From assembly GCA_019417325.1 (NCBI GenBank), contig DXVO01000008.1, positions 1 through 64,000 on the forward strand: DNA of 64,000 nt. Direction: 5' to 3'. How positions within the stretch are numbered: the first letter of the stretch is position 1; each line of letters opens with the position of its first letter. Under the pieces are notes generated by a model. It saw only the letters and a list, made by a program, of their open reading frames with translations. It did not search any database and was not told the origin of the DNA. A program made the position numbers and the translations under genes. The DNA is from Parabacteroides sp. (GTDB lineage: Bacteria; Bacteroidota; Bacteroidia; Bacteroidales; Tannerellaceae). This document shows, piece by piece, positions 17,104-26,435 of this stretch.

Positions 17104-19272
17104 TCATTCCGTTATCATTACCTTGATTACATCTGTCCCCATCGGTTGGACCGGCAAATCTTCTGTCACCTCCCAAATAGAAGTATCCAGCTCTATGAAT
17201 GCCTGAGTAGCAATTATCCAACTTTGAATCCACCCTGTCAGTGTAGACCAGGCTCCCCATCCGGCGTCCGCATTTGATGCCCAATAATCCCAGTTCTGAA
17301 AATTGAATGCACGGAACCAGGCTCCATCTACATTTTTAAAATGATCGCTTTTTACTTGAATCCGGGTTAAAAAGTCAGACATGCTTTGTAATGCAGCAGC
17401 ATATTTGGGATTGCCTGTTGCTTTAACCGCTTCATTTAAACCGATAAAAGCAAAATTATTCGTATACAACATATCGGCAATAGGATCGCCGTTATTAAAT
17501 ATCAGCGGAGCTTCATGTTTGCCGTAAGCCTCATTCGATTTGGCTTTGCCAAACATTCCGGTTGAAGGATCTCCCAGTTCTTCACGAATGGCTCCGCATG
17601 GAACCTGATTCTTCAATAATTCCTCTACCATAAAATCCAACCATTTTTTATGCTCTTCCGTTGGCTCTATACGGACAAGCCAGGCAAGAGGCAAAAGCAT
17701 ACGTGCCCGCTCCTGTTGTATCCCGTTTGTCCATCCCCATTTCCGGGGATATACCTCCATTGTTATGCGGATAGCTGTTTTAGTCCGTTCCAACAGGGGT
17801 TTATAGCCGGTTTTGGCATATAACCAAAGATAAGACGCCCACGGCCACGCCTCAAAATGAGGATGCGGATTTATCTTATCTCCCTCCCAATAATATTTCC
17901 AACCATGAGCCTGGAGGTCTTTCTCCTCCAGACGTTCACCCCTGAAACCATTCTTTCCAGTAGTACGAAAATTACCGATAATCGTTTCCAGAATTTTTCC
18001 TGTCCATTTATTATCTCCCAAAACAGAGGCCGTAACAAGGCTTCCTATGACAGAGCGTGCATTATCATCTCCATAATAAACCCCGGGATTTGTAACCGAC
18101 CAACTTAATAAGCCAAAAGAAGCACTATCCGGATTATTCCGCGGGCCTTCTCTGAAACGGGAAAAAGAAAAATCATTTAAGTTTCTTGCTATTTGATTAT
18201 ACTTCTCATTCTCTAACAATTTTCCTGAAAGTGCAAAAGCCATCGACGATTCACCTTGCACATCATTACGCAGCCAATAACGGTATTTTTGTTTTCCATC
18301 CGGATAAATATACGAACAATGCCCTTCAAGAACTCCTTGTGTTCCATCTCCATTATCCAAACCATATGGTAATTCCGGGCCTATAGGCATAGAGCCGTCT
18401 CCCATATATTTGTCCACCCAATCTTTTTTCCAGGAGTCATGGATAAGAAAACAACCGTTGAAAAACCATTCGATCCCTTTTTCCACAGATTGTTTCCTTG
18501 CATAAGCCGGTAGTTTTTCTGTTTCACCAAAGGATGGCGAAACAAAAGTCAACCAGGAAGAAAACTGATAGAGAGTACCTGTCAGATGGGTTAAAATAGC
18601 TTCCCAGACCGTTTGCCATGAACGTTCAGGCATAAACCGGGCTGTAGCAAAACAGCTTAGCGGAGTAGTTGCAGCTAAAATATATTCGTTATAGAAATAC
18701 AACAGCGGCAACGAAGGCGTATTCTCCAACCCGTATTCAGCTTTATTAAATCCCGCTACTTTTGCCACGACCAATAAGGGAGGCTGTTTGGTATCCGCCA
18801 ATAGTACAGGACAGGCATTCACCGTAAGCAGAGACATATAAGGCAAATTTTTAAAAAACAGGCTGTCAGATACGACAACTCTCTCTAAATCCAGCACTTT
18901 GGATACCGGAACCGTATCCACTCCTATCGCCGCATACTCAATATAAACTCTCAATTTTTTCGATGTGATTGCTTCAATATCTGTTTGGGTGATATTCGTT
19001 ATTTTTTCTGGTTTATCGGAGGCTAATAAGAGAAGTGCTTTACCTTCCGGTACAGATTCTATTGCCGATTGAACGGATGGATAATTAATAAAAGGTATGT
19101 TTTCTTTTTCTAACAAACGAACCAAATTATTATCTGCCGGAGCAACACAATAAACAGGTTCTTTCATTTTACACCCCGTAAACAGGCAGAAGCAAATTAA
19201 TGCCAAAATCAGTTTTTCCAGATTTAAAACACTTGCTTTAGTTCTTTTGTGTCTTTTTTTCATAACTAGCAT
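17104..19272 (-). CDS. Lipoprotein with a predicted alpha/alpha-barrel, possible glycan-active enzyme
   Basis: A 722-residue putative lipoprotein: after a basic N-terminus a hydrophobic segment ends in the lipobox LFTGC (C34). Residues about 35-250 form an alpha/beta region with short hydrophobic strands (KALLLLASD, PPLLVVAKVAGF). The rest (about 255-700) has the repeated Trp/aromatic-rich helices of six-hairpin glycosidase-like toroids (for example GVYYGDDNARSVIGSLVTA, FEAWPWASYLWLYAKTGYKPLLERTK and DYWASNADAGWGAWS). I cannot place it in a numbered family and no catalytic pair is certain. It is on the same strand as the PUL to its right but separated from it by two plus-strand genes. A -7 element is 43 bp before its start. 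Enzyme role inferred. Confidence 0.6.
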   Translation of the reverse strand: MLVMKKRHKRTKASVLNLEKLILALICFCLFTGCKMKEPVYCVAPADNNLVRLLEKENIPFINYPSVQSAIESVPEGKALLLLASDKPEKITNITQTDIEAITSKKLRVYIEYAAIGVDTVPVSKVLDLERVVVSDSLFFKNLPYMSLLTVNACPVLLADTKQPPLLVVAKVAGFNKAEYGLENTPSLPLLYFYNEYILAATTPLSCFATARFMPERSWQTVWEAILTHLTGTLYQFSSWLTFVSPSFGETEKLPAYARKQSVEKGIEWFFNGCFLIHDSWKKDWVDKYMGDGSMPIGPELPYGLDNGDGTQGVLEGHCSYIYPDGKQKYRYWLRNDVQGESSMAFALSGKLLENEKYNQIARNLNDFSFSRFREGPRNNPDSASFGLLSWSVTNPGVYYGDDNARSVIGSLVTASVLGDNKWTGKILETIIGNFRTTGKNGFRGERLEEKDLQAHGWKYYWEGDKINPHPHFEAWPWASYLWLYAKTGYKPLLERTKTAIRITMEVYPRKWGWTNGIQQERARMLLPLAWLVRIEPTEEHKKWLDFMVEELLKNQVPCGAIREELGDPSTGMFGKAKSNEAYGKHEAPLIFNNGDPIADMLYTNNFAFIGLNEAVKATGNPKYAAALQSMSDFLTRIQVKSDHFKNVDGAWFRAFNFQNWDYWASNADAGWGAWSTLTGWIQSWIIATQAFIELDTSIWEVTEDLPVQPMGTDVIKVMITE

Positions 19273-19315
19273 TCATTATTACCAAGTATAACATCTATTA
19301 TTTTAAAATACATGG

Positions 19316-19323
19316 CAAATATA
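19316..19323 (-). promoter_or_regulatory. -7 element of the 17104 lipoprotein gene
   Basis: On the minus strand this reads TATATTTG, a full TAnnTTTG match, 43 bp before the start codon. Confidence 0.4.
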
Positions 19324-19455
19324 ATTAATTATTTTATAATCATAGATACAATTATTAATATAAACAATTATCATCTTATTCGATAAAAAATAGTACATCC
19401 AGCGTATACATCATCAAATTTTTCCTATTACCTGACTTGAAAGTAAATATATTCT

Positions 19456-19463
19456 TATTTTTG
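19456..19463 (+). promoter_or_regulatory. -7 element of the SDR gene
   Basis: TATTTTTG fits TAnnTTTG and lies 28 bp before the SDR start. A TTG at 19437-19439 is 16 bp upstream, closer than usual. Confidence 0.45.
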
Positions 19464-19491
19464 CGTTATCGTTTCATAATAAATAATTAGC

Positions 19492-20253
19492 ATGAAAAAT
19501 AAAATCATTTTCATCACAGGAGCAACCAGCGGTATTGGCGAAGGCTGTGCACGCAAATTTGCAGCAATGGGCTCTGATTTAATATTGAATGGCAGAAATA
19601 TAGAAAAGCTGAATGCACTGAAAACAGAACTCACTGCAAAGGGGACCAATGTGTTAACACTGCCGTTTGATGTACGCGACCGTTCTGCCATGCGCTCTGC
19701 AGTAGAGTCTCTGCAAGGTAAATGGAAAAATATAGATGTTTTAATAAATAATGCAGGATTAGTTATAGGCGTCGATAAAGAGTTTGAAGGAAATTTAGAC
19801 GAATGGGATATTATGCTCGATACCAACATCCGGGCTTTATTATCAATGACTCGCATGATTGTCCCGGGAATGGTGGAACGTGAATGTGGCCATATTATTA
19901 ATATCGGTTCCATTGCTGGAGATGCCGCTTATCCGGGTGGCAGCGTATATTGTGCAACAAAAGCTGCAGTCAAAGCCCTATCGGATGGTTTACGCATTGA
20001 TTTGGTTGATACTCCGTTGCGCGTAACAAACATCAAACCCGGTATGGTTGAAACTAATTTCACAGTAGTACGTTACCGTGGTGATAAAGAACGGGCTGAT
20101 GATTTCTATAAAGGCATCCATCCTTTGAATGGTGATGATATTGCAGAAGTTGTTTATTATGCAGCATCCGCTCCTGCCCATGTACAGATTGCAGAAGTAT
20201 TGGTAATGCCTACAAATCAAGCAACAGGCACGATTAACTACAAAATTAAGTAA
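19492..20253 (+). CDS. Short-chain dehydrogenase/reductase, YdfG-like
   Basis: A 253-residue classical SDR oxidoreductase. The dinucleotide-binding motif TGATSGIG is at residues 9-16, NNAG at 86-89, and the catalytic residues are S140, Y153 and K157 (SVYCATKAAVKAL). R35 after the second strand (NGRN) favours NADP. The closest characterised relatives in pattern are YdfG-type enzymes acting on L-serine, L-allo-threonine and 3-hydroxy acids; KPGMVETNFTVVRYRGD fits that group. It reads opposite to the PUL genes on both sides, with its own promoter, so it is probably not part of the PUL. Family certain, substrate inferred. Confidence 0.88.
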   Translation: MKNKIIFITGATSGIGEGCARKFAAMGSDLILNGRNIEKLNALKTELTAKGTNVLTLPFDVRDRSAMRSAVESLQGKWKNIDVLINNAGLVIGVDKEFEGNLDEWDIMLDTNIRALLSMTRMIVPGMVERECGHIINIGSIAGDAAYPGGSVYCATKAAVKALSDGLRIDLVDTPLRVTNIKPGMVETNFTVVRYRGDKERADDFYKGIHPLNGDDIAEVVYYAASAPAHVQIAEVLVMPTNQATGTINYKIK

Positions 20254-20403
20254 TAACCTTACAAATGGTAAGTGACAGCTAGAGGATATTTGAACAATGG
20301 ATTGAATCACTCTATCTGTCAGTTATCATTTTATGACGACATTGGATTACCTATTTAGTCTTTCAGTTATAACCTATTTGAATAACAACTCTAAAAAACA
20401 AAC

Positions 20404-21231
20404 ATGACAACAACTTTGGGAAAAACACTGAAGAAATTTATTTATGGAAATATTCCTTATACCTGGTATAAAATATTTAAACCGCAATCTCCTCTGTTAA
20501 ACTACTATAGATATTTAAAAGAAAACGGATATACTCATTATCCTTATGAATTTGCTGAAAAATATCTATGTATACCTGTTGAAATAGAAAAAGATGAAAC
20601 AAACGGACTTTTTTATGTAAAGCATCGTGGAGGAGACAAAAGACTATACTATCCTCGCAAATACACAAAAGCTGCTATCGAAAAGAATTATAGAGCTTTA
20701 TTAATCGAGCAGGACATAAATCATCCTCATCACTACGTTGACTCATTTGATGAGTTGGAAGGCAAAATACTTTTAGATATCGGTTCTGCTGAAGGATTCA
20801 CATCATTAGATGGCATCGAGAAAATTAAATTCGCCTATCTCTTTGAATTTGAACAGGATTGGATAGAAGCCTTGCAAGCCACTTTCAAACCTTGGGCAAA
20901 TAAGGTTCTTATCGTAGATAAATACGTAGGAAAATCAAGTACACAAATTAGCGTATCTTTAAATGATTTCTTCAAAGATAAACCGAAAGATAATCTATTT
21001 ATAAAAATGGATATAGAAGGGGCTGAATGTGAAGCACTGGAAGGAGCTGAACAACTATTTAATGAAGCCACAAATTTACATTTCGCAATTTGTACATATC
21101 ATAAACGAAATGACAAAAAACAAATTGCTTCCTATTTGGAAGCACACCATTGTTCATACTCAGTAAGAAAAGGATTTATGTATGTAAAACACCGGTTACG
21201 CCCTGCTATCATTCATGGATACAAAGTCTAG
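20404..21231 (+). CDS. FkbM family SAM-dependent methyltransferase
   Basis: A 275-residue protein whose C-terminal half is a Rossmann methyltransferase: LLDIGSAEGFTSL (motif I), YLFEFEQDWIEALQATF (SAM ribose-binding acidic residue), VSLNDFF, and FIKMDIEGAECEALEGAEQL, which is the FkbM signature. Residues 1-110 form an extra N-terminal region. FkbM enzymes methylate sugar hydroxyls in glycans and natural products; here the substrate is unknown. It starts 150 bp after the SDR gene on the same strand. A small frame with a GAGGA-type ribosome-binding site follows 5 bp after its stop. Confidence 0.82.
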   Translation: MTTTLGKTLKKFIYGNIPYTWYKIFKPQSPLLNYYRYLKENGYTHYPYEFAEKYLCIPVEIEKDETNGLFYVKHRGGDKRLYYPRKYTKAAIEKNYRALLIEQDINHPHHYVDSFDELEGKILLDIGSAEGFTSLDGIEKIKFAYLFEFEQDWIEALQATFKPWANKVLIVDKYVGKSSTQISVSLNDFFKDKPKDNLFIKMDIEGAECEALEGAEQLFNEATNLHFAICTYHKRNDKKQIASYLEAHHCSYSVRKGFMYVKHRLRPAIIHGYKV

Positions 21232-21236
21232 AGGAT

Positions 21237-21404
21237 ATGACACAAAAAGAAAAAGCGGTAGCTGGTGGAAGCCTGTTTACAACCTTCCAGATAAAAGAAC
21301 AGGCAAAACGCTGTATATATTCAGTTGCAAACGTGACGGCAGCTACTGACGAAATAAAAAACGCGCAGAAATCTGCTCTACTACCTCTTCCCAAAAAGGA
21401 GTGA
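21237..21404 (+). CDS. Doubtful 55-residue ORF after the FkbM gene
   Basis: ATG 21237 is preceded 2 bases earlier by GAGG, and the frame runs 55 codons. The product (start MTQKEKAVAGGSLFTTFQIK) is basic, has no hydrophobic anchor and matches nothing I can name. The minus strand of the same segment is open too (21209-21394). Two-sided openness and an amino-acid pattern that looks like translated repeat DNA make this a weak call. It could be a small gene coupled to fkbM or a decayed dispersed repeat. Confidence 0.2.
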   Translation: MTQKEKAVAGGSLFTTFQIKEQAKRCIYSVANVTAATDEIKNAQKSALLPLPKKE

Positions 21405-21476
21405 AATACGTCACGTCCACATCGTTGATTTTTGATTTTTTCCAGACTTATAGCTCGCGATAAAAATTCCGATGAC

Positions 21477-23624
21477 TTATTTATTTGTAATAATCTGAAT
21501 CTTTCCGGAAATAAAACTTACAGGAACTATAATACGCCCCAATTTATCCGGTAATACTTTCTTCCCGTTAATTAAAGCGTGAGATATAGTACCGGCTCCA
21601 TCTATGTCTAATTGAAAGCGGCTATCCCGATAACGAAGATCTGCCTTTAAAGGAACACTTTCAGAAAACAAAACAGGTTTAATTATCATGGTATTTCCTT
21701 CAAATGAAATACCCAACATATGATGAATCATAAAATAGGATACTTCAGATGTTGTCCATGCAATCAGACCAGCGGGTAGCCCCTCGTTCCTGATAATGGG
21801 TATAGCTTCCCTCCAGGCACCGGTATGTCCTCCGTCAATTTTTGCCAGCCAATCGAGCGAACGCCGGCTCCGCTCCAATAATCCTGCCTCATGTTGAGCG
21901 CGCATAATGAATGTCGTAGCAAATGTCCAGGGTCCCGGCTGGTCAAGTTGGGAACTGGAATTATAGCGTTCGTATCCACCGAACGACCACCGGCTATTCC
22001 ATAACTCTTCCAGTTTGTCAAGTGTGTTTTTAGCTAATTCGGAAGAAGGGTCGACCACCCGTAATGAAATAGGTGAAGCCATAGTAGCGTCCGGCATTAT
22101 ACTATGATATTTTTCCAATGCAACAGGAGAATCCGGATAACCGCTACCTACATAATCAACTAAAGAAACAATCTCACCATTCGTATTACGCCGTTTTATT
22201 AAATGACCTTTATCAATCAAACGTTTTGTCGGATGTGCCAGCATAGCATACTGTATTCTATCTGCTTCTGACCGCCAGGTCCCTGCTTTCTTTTCTGCTC
22301 CCAGATACTTTGCTACGTCTGCACCACACCGCAGTCCGATAATCACCCAGGTTTGATAGGCCAACTCATAGGCATCATCAAAAGTCCTTTCCCAAAACTC
22401 ACGTCGGTTATGTACCATTCCTGTTTCATCCCGGAAAGATGGATGTAACGGACGTTCAATCATCGTTATTAATTTCTGCTTATTTTGGGTAAGTAAAGAA
22501 GAATCTCCCGTCCAATCTAAATAACATTTCATTACGTGTAGAAATTCTCCCATCTGATCAAATTGTTCCCGGTCAGGGTCATCATATGTATTCCCTATCA
22601 TCGTAACGCCTTCCTCATTAATCATCTTTTTAAGCATGAAATCGAGCATTACACGAGCAAGTTCAAATTCTCCTATATGAATCATTCCTAAAGCAGTATT
22701 AGAAGCATCGCGTACCCATTGAGCACCATATTCGAAAAGACTTGCATCCAATTGCCCTCCATCAGATACGTAAGCCGGTAGTATATAGCGAGCTACATCA
22801 TGTGTATGTTGTACTAAAATATCTTTCGTTTCAATCGTATTTGAATTCCGCCAACGGTCAACCAACTGTTGATGTTCTTTATTCATTCTATTCTTAATAA
22901 AAGAAGCTTCTGCTAATAAAGTTTGCGGACTTTTCCCAAAGACATCGAGCAACAAATAAGTAGCTATCTCTTTCTTCTCTCCCGGCACAAGAACAATAGG
23001 ACCAATTTCCAGTTTACCATTTGCTGTAGATACTTTAAATTCCGAAACAGAGGCGGAAGAAATCGCCATACCGGCTCTGTCATCCATCCACAATACAGTA
23101 TGTTCATCATTAAAAGTACCCTTTTCCGGTAAAGAGAGGCGGATATATGCAGTATCAATCCCCATAAGACCGACCGGATCAAGAGTTATCGTTCGCTTAA
23201 ATACGCCATTTAATGTTGCCGGTCGGATCACTTCCCTAACTTTTACACCGCTTGCCCACCAATCTGCTTGAACGGATGGAATATGATCTTCCACTATCCA
23301 GCTTGTGACCAATTGTGTACCCAATGCTGTCAAAGGGTAATTGGCTAAAACAACCTCTAATGCAGAATGTGCAAATCCTCCTTCTTGCGTATAATTAAAT
23401 GCCTTTCTTTTATGATGGGTCTGAGTTGTATTTTCAGCATCAAAAAGCGTATATGTAAAGGCTGGACCTAAATTACTTTTGTCTGCCTGAAGCACCATTT
23501 TTGCCCGTCCACTTCGTAATACATAATAATCCCGCCCTAAAAAAAAAGCTTTGTCAATAAATTGTTGTTGTGCATTGCACACAACCGGAAAACAGAGTAA
23601 TAAAAATAATACCTTTAATTTCAT
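21477..23624 (-). CDS. Secreted alpha/alpha-barrel glycoside hydrolase-like protein of the PUL
   Basis: Predicted 715 residues from ATG 23624; a longer frame from 23678 would overlap the upstream gene and bury the signal peptide (MKLKVLFLLLCFPVVCNAQ). The N-terminal 250 residues look like a beta-sandwich domain; residues about 280-650 form repeated helices with conserved aromatic and acidic residues, as in six-hairpin (GH15/GH63-like) enzymes: FEYGAQWVRDASNTALGM, EFWERTFDDAYELAYQTW and GYERYNSSSQLDQPGPW. A small C-terminal beta domain follows. I cannot give a family number. It is the last gene of the tight PUL operon, 31 bp after the GH130-like gene, so it probably attacks the same glycan in the periplasm. 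Confidence 0.65.
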   Translation of the reverse strand: MKLKVLFLLLCFPVVCNAQQQFIDKAFFLGRDYYVLRSGRAKMVLQADKSNLGPAFTYTLFDAENTTQTHHKRKAFNYTQEGGFAHSALEVVLANYPLTALGTQLVTSWIVEDHIPSVQADWWASGVKVREVIRPATLNGVFKRTITLDPVGLMGIDTAYIRLSLPEKGTFNDEHTVLWMDDRAGMAISSASVSEFKVSTANGKLEIGPIVLVPGEKKEIATYLLLDVFGKSPQTLLAEASFIKNRMNKEHQQLVDRWRNSNTIETKDILVQHTHDVARYILPAYVSDGGQLDASLFEYGAQWVRDASNTALGMIHIGEFELARVMLDFMLKKMINEEGVTMIGNTYDDPDREQFDQMGEFLHVMKCYLDWTGDSSLLTQNKQKLITMIERPLHPSFRDETGMVHNRREFWERTFDDAYELAYQTWVIIGLRCGADVAKYLGAEKKAGTWRSEADRIQYAMLAHPTKRLIDKGHLIKRRNTNGEIVSLVDYVGSGYPDSPVALEKYHSIMPDATMASPISLRVVDPSSELAKNTLDKLEELWNSRWSFGGYERYNSSSQLDQPGPWTFATTFIMRAQHEAGLLERSRRSLDWLAKIDGGHTGAWREAIPIIRNEGLPAGLIAWTTSEVSYFMIHHMLGISFEGNTMIIKPVLFSESVPLKADLRYRDSRFQLDIDGAGTISHALINGKKVLPDKLGRIIVPVSFISGKIQIITNK

Positions 23625-23655
23625 GTGATTCTGAATGTTTTTAAAGATTTTGTAT

Positions 23656-24768
23656 TTATTCATTGCATACCGCAACACACATCATACGATCTCCCCCATT
23701 ATGGTATAATAGCCATTTGCCTTTAAAGTAAGCAAGCCCCGTAGCAAACACGACATTATTGACAGAGCCCTGGATTTCATATTCTCTATCAGGGACAAGG
23801 AATGGAATCTCGGAACGATCTAATAATTTAGTAGGATCATCGATATCAACAAGCGCCTGACCTAATCCGGAGCCAAGCACATGCTCTCCCTCCTCTTCTT
23901 CTTTTTTGAAACGAAAGGTGTTGTATATGATAACAATTCCTTTATCCGTTTTGACAGCCATACCTCCTTCGATGACCCGGTCGTCAAACTTACCCGGACG
24001 CTGGGACAGTAAAGTTTTTAGTGTCCCATCCGGATTCTCCGCAAGCTCCCAGTCTATCAGATTATCAGAAGTAGCCATATATAAACCGTTTTCTCCCCAA
24101 TACATCCAGTATTTACCGTTAATCTTTGCAGCAACCAATTTTCCATTTTTCAATTCTGTAATCACGGCTGCGGATTTCGACCATAACCGTTCATACTTTT
24201 CCCCATGAATTTTAGAAAAGGGAGAACCGTGTTTTTTCCAATTGATTAAATCTCCGGACGTAGCGACCATCAACCTTGCCATAGACTTATTCCATCCATT
24301 ATATATCAACACATATCCTCCTTCCGGCGATTCTATCAGACGAGGTATTTCACAACCACCCATTTTTTCCCAATCTGCAAACTGATCTTTCTGCGGATAT
24401 AAAAAGGGACCTCGTCTTATAAAATCAAACCCGTCACAACTTTCCGCAAGCCCCATCCGCATTATTCCGGGGCTTGCAGTTGTGTGCAAATAATATCCTT
24501 GAGTATCGTCTTCAGCCTGATAGATCATACAAACTTTATTATCTTTAACGACCACCCCTCCTCCGATAATAGCTCTTGATTCCCATCTTACTTCCTTATC
24601 AGTCATAGGACAATAAAATTTACTGTCGAAATTAGGGCCCAACACCGGATTAATGCCAATGGGTGCTTTTTCAAACGGACCGATCATCCAACTTTTATAA
24701 GCATCTTGTGCACACAGGATATTTGAAAAGGATATTATGAATATGCTTATTAGTATATTTCGTAACAT
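23656..24768 (-). CDS. GH130-like beta-propeller enzyme (mannoside phosphorylase/hydrolase family)
   Basis: A 370-residue exported protein with a signal peptide (ending NILCAQ) and a five-bladed beta-propeller. Segments characteristic of GH130 are GGCEIPRLIESPEGGYVLIYNGW, the ALVDIDDPTKLLDRSEIPFL block, VNNVVFATGLAYFKGKWLLYHNGG near the C-terminus, and VIEGGMAVKTDKGIVIIYNTF. GH130 enzymes act on beta-mannosides, mostly as phosphorylases, some as hydrolases; the export signal favours a hydrolase because phosphate-dependent cleavage is usually cytoplasmic. Residues normally seen as EDPR are EIPR here, so the subfamily is atypical. It lies 8 bp before the GH-A gene end and is co-transcribed with it. 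Confidence 0.7.
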   Translation of the reverse strand: MLRNILISIFIISFSNILCAQDAYKSWMIGPFEKAPIGINPVLGPNFDSKFYCPMTDKEVRWESRAIIGGGVVVKDNKVCMIYQAEDDTQGYYLHTTASPGIMRMGLAESCDGFDFIRRGPFLYPQKDQFADWEKMGGCEIPRLIESPEGGYVLIYNGWNKSMARLMVATSGDLINWKKHGSPFSKIHGEKYERLWSKSAAVITELKNGKLVAAKINGKYWMYWGENGLYMATSDNLIDWELAENPDGTLKTLLSQRPGKFDDRVIEGGMAVKTDKGIVIIYNTFRFKKEEEEGEHVLGSGLGQALVDIDDPTKLLDRSEIPFLVPDREYEIQGSVNNVVFATGLAYFKGKWLLYHNGGDRMMCVAVCNE

Positions 24769-24776
24769 AGTAGATT

Positions 24777-26315
24777 CTATTTAAAAGTAACGCCTTTATC
24801 TCTGTTTTCTAAATAGTAGCTGCTTACCGTGGTAATACTTTTAGGCGGGAGTGTCAACTGCTTTTTCTTGGAATTGAAACTTTGAATCGGGTTAAGTTCA
24901 AATACAGGTTGACTTACCAATTCCTTCGTAACCTGATAGACATTCATTTGTTTTTTGGGCAGGGATGTGATATTCAGGTCGGTTTCTATAGTTTCATTAC
25001 TCAGATTCAATATAAAAACACTCAGTTCGCCTTGGGGGCTTAACACTGCCAGAGACATCAGGGCACTATCCGGCAGGTTGGTCGAACAGGAAACTACCGA
25101 TGAGTACTTTGACAGGAAACGTGACACCATTGCAAAACCATAGTATGTACCGTTTTCCGGTAATATTTCCGTGAGGTATGTTTTATTCTGCCTGTCAAAA
25201 GTTGCTATAAGCTGGAATTGACCATCCAGATCACCCCGGTTTGTGAAACTCCAGCGATTTACGCCATCTGTTCCGGAACGGAAAGCTCTCATCACATCTT
25301 CAGTATTCGACAGAGCAGATTCAAAAGATTTCAAACCCGGATGTTCACCGCCATAACCATACTGCATATTACCATATTCTGTCAGGAAGAATGGTTTATT
25401 TTGAGCATGAGCCCAATCTGCCCATTGTTTCAGGTTGGCCTCTCCTTCAGGTGTTACTCCCTGGTAAGAATGGATGTCAAAAGCACCCAGATAGGGAGCA
25501 AAGCTAAGATGTTTCCTGTCAAATTTTGCCATGTGGGTCCAATCAGGTCCTGCAATAGGAATAGTTATTCCACGACCATCAAATTCTTCTTTCAATCTTT
25601 TCCAGGCATCATATGTTGTATTATGTTTTTCATTACTGTTGCCAAACGACCACCAATCGCCCCATACACCACCTCCGGCAGGTTCATTGGTCATACAAAA
25701 GTATTTGATACAGGTGTACCCTCTTTCATTTGTCAGATATTCCAACAGCGTAGCAATACCGTAAGCGAATTCATCCAGATTGCGCGGGGCACTGAATAAA
25801 GGATGGACTCCCGGGTAATTGTTCCAATCGACGTAACTCCACATTTGTTGCAGAAAAACGTCAGCCTGGTTCTTTTCACACCAGTCGAGGATATTATATA
25901 AAGCCTGCATTTCTTCATTATCCCAGTCAAACAGGCGATAACCAGGTTCATACATGCGCATGCTTATCTCTACTCTGACAAAATCCATTCCCAGCCATGA
26001 GGCATGGTCTTTTATTTGTTGCCAGGCATCAGTATGAGAAACAGGAGGATTACCACCATGGGCACTACCACGAGGGGCGTCTTCTCTTGCCGGATAAATA
26101 TATTTTTGATTCTCAACAGGCAGTATTTTCGTAATATCTTTACTGATAGCATGCCAGGAAGCACCCATTCCGCCTCTTAGTGTATGATTAACATGGGAAG
26201 GATCAACATGTATCTGCACTTTATTTTTTTGTGCATAGCAAGGAGCAGCCCAAAAGATTATCTGCAGTATTAAAACAGCAGAGAGTATGTTTATTGAATT
26301 CGTTTTATTTTTCAT
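24777..26315 (-). CDS. Clan GH-A glycoside hydrolase of the PUL
   Basis: Predicted 512 residues from ATG 26315; ten more codons to 26345 precede the signal peptide and are probably not used. A (beta/alpha)8 barrel is suggested by VRVEISM, QQMWSYVDWNNYPG, IKYFCMTNEP (acid/base E211), FDIHSYQGV and FFLTEYGNMQYG (nucleophile E313). A C-terminal beta domain (about 380-500) follows, as in GH30, GH39 or GH79. I cannot fix the family. The protein has a cleavable signal (PCYAQ). It follows susD in the operon after about 120 bp, and the GH130-like gene starts 8 bp after it. Retaining endo- or exo-glycosidase activity is inferred from the two glutamates. Confidence 0.72.
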   Translation of the reverse strand: MKNKTNSINILSAVLILQIIFWAAPCYAQKNKVQIHVDPSHVNHTLRGGMGASWHAISKDITKILPVENQKYIYPAREDAPRGSAHGGNPPVSHTDAWQQIKDHASWLGMDFVRVEISMRMYEPGYRLFDWDNEEMQALYNILDWCEKNQADVFLQQMWSYVDWNNYPGVHPLFSAPRNLDEFAYGIATLLEYLTNERGYTCIKYFCMTNEPAGGGVWGDWWSFGNSNEKHNTTYDAWKRLKEEFDGRGITIPIAGPDWTHMAKFDRKHLSFAPYLGAFDIHSYQGVTPEGEANLKQWADWAHAQNKPFFLTEYGNMQYGYGGEHPGLKSFESALSNTEDVMRAFRSGTDGVNRWSFTNRGDLDGQFQLIATFDRQNKTYLTEILPENGTYYGFAMVSRFLSKYSSVVSCSTNLPDSALMSLAVLSPQGELSVFILNLSNETIETDLNITSLPKKQMNVYQVTKELVSQPVFELNPIQSFNSKKKQLTLPPKSITTVSSYYLENRDKGVTFK

Positions 26316-26435
26316 TTTATCGATATTTATATAGATCAGTAGCAAGGGAGTGAGAAGATAAGTAAAATACGCATCTTCTCCTTAACTCCTTTACCACGGA
26401 TTCACATTGTTTACAACTATGTTTTTCTTTTCTGA

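Noticed and set aside
23625..23678. Longer start of the 21477 gene at 23678
   Set aside because: It overlaps the end of the upstream gene and puts a cytoplasmic-like tail before an evident signal peptide starting at 23624.
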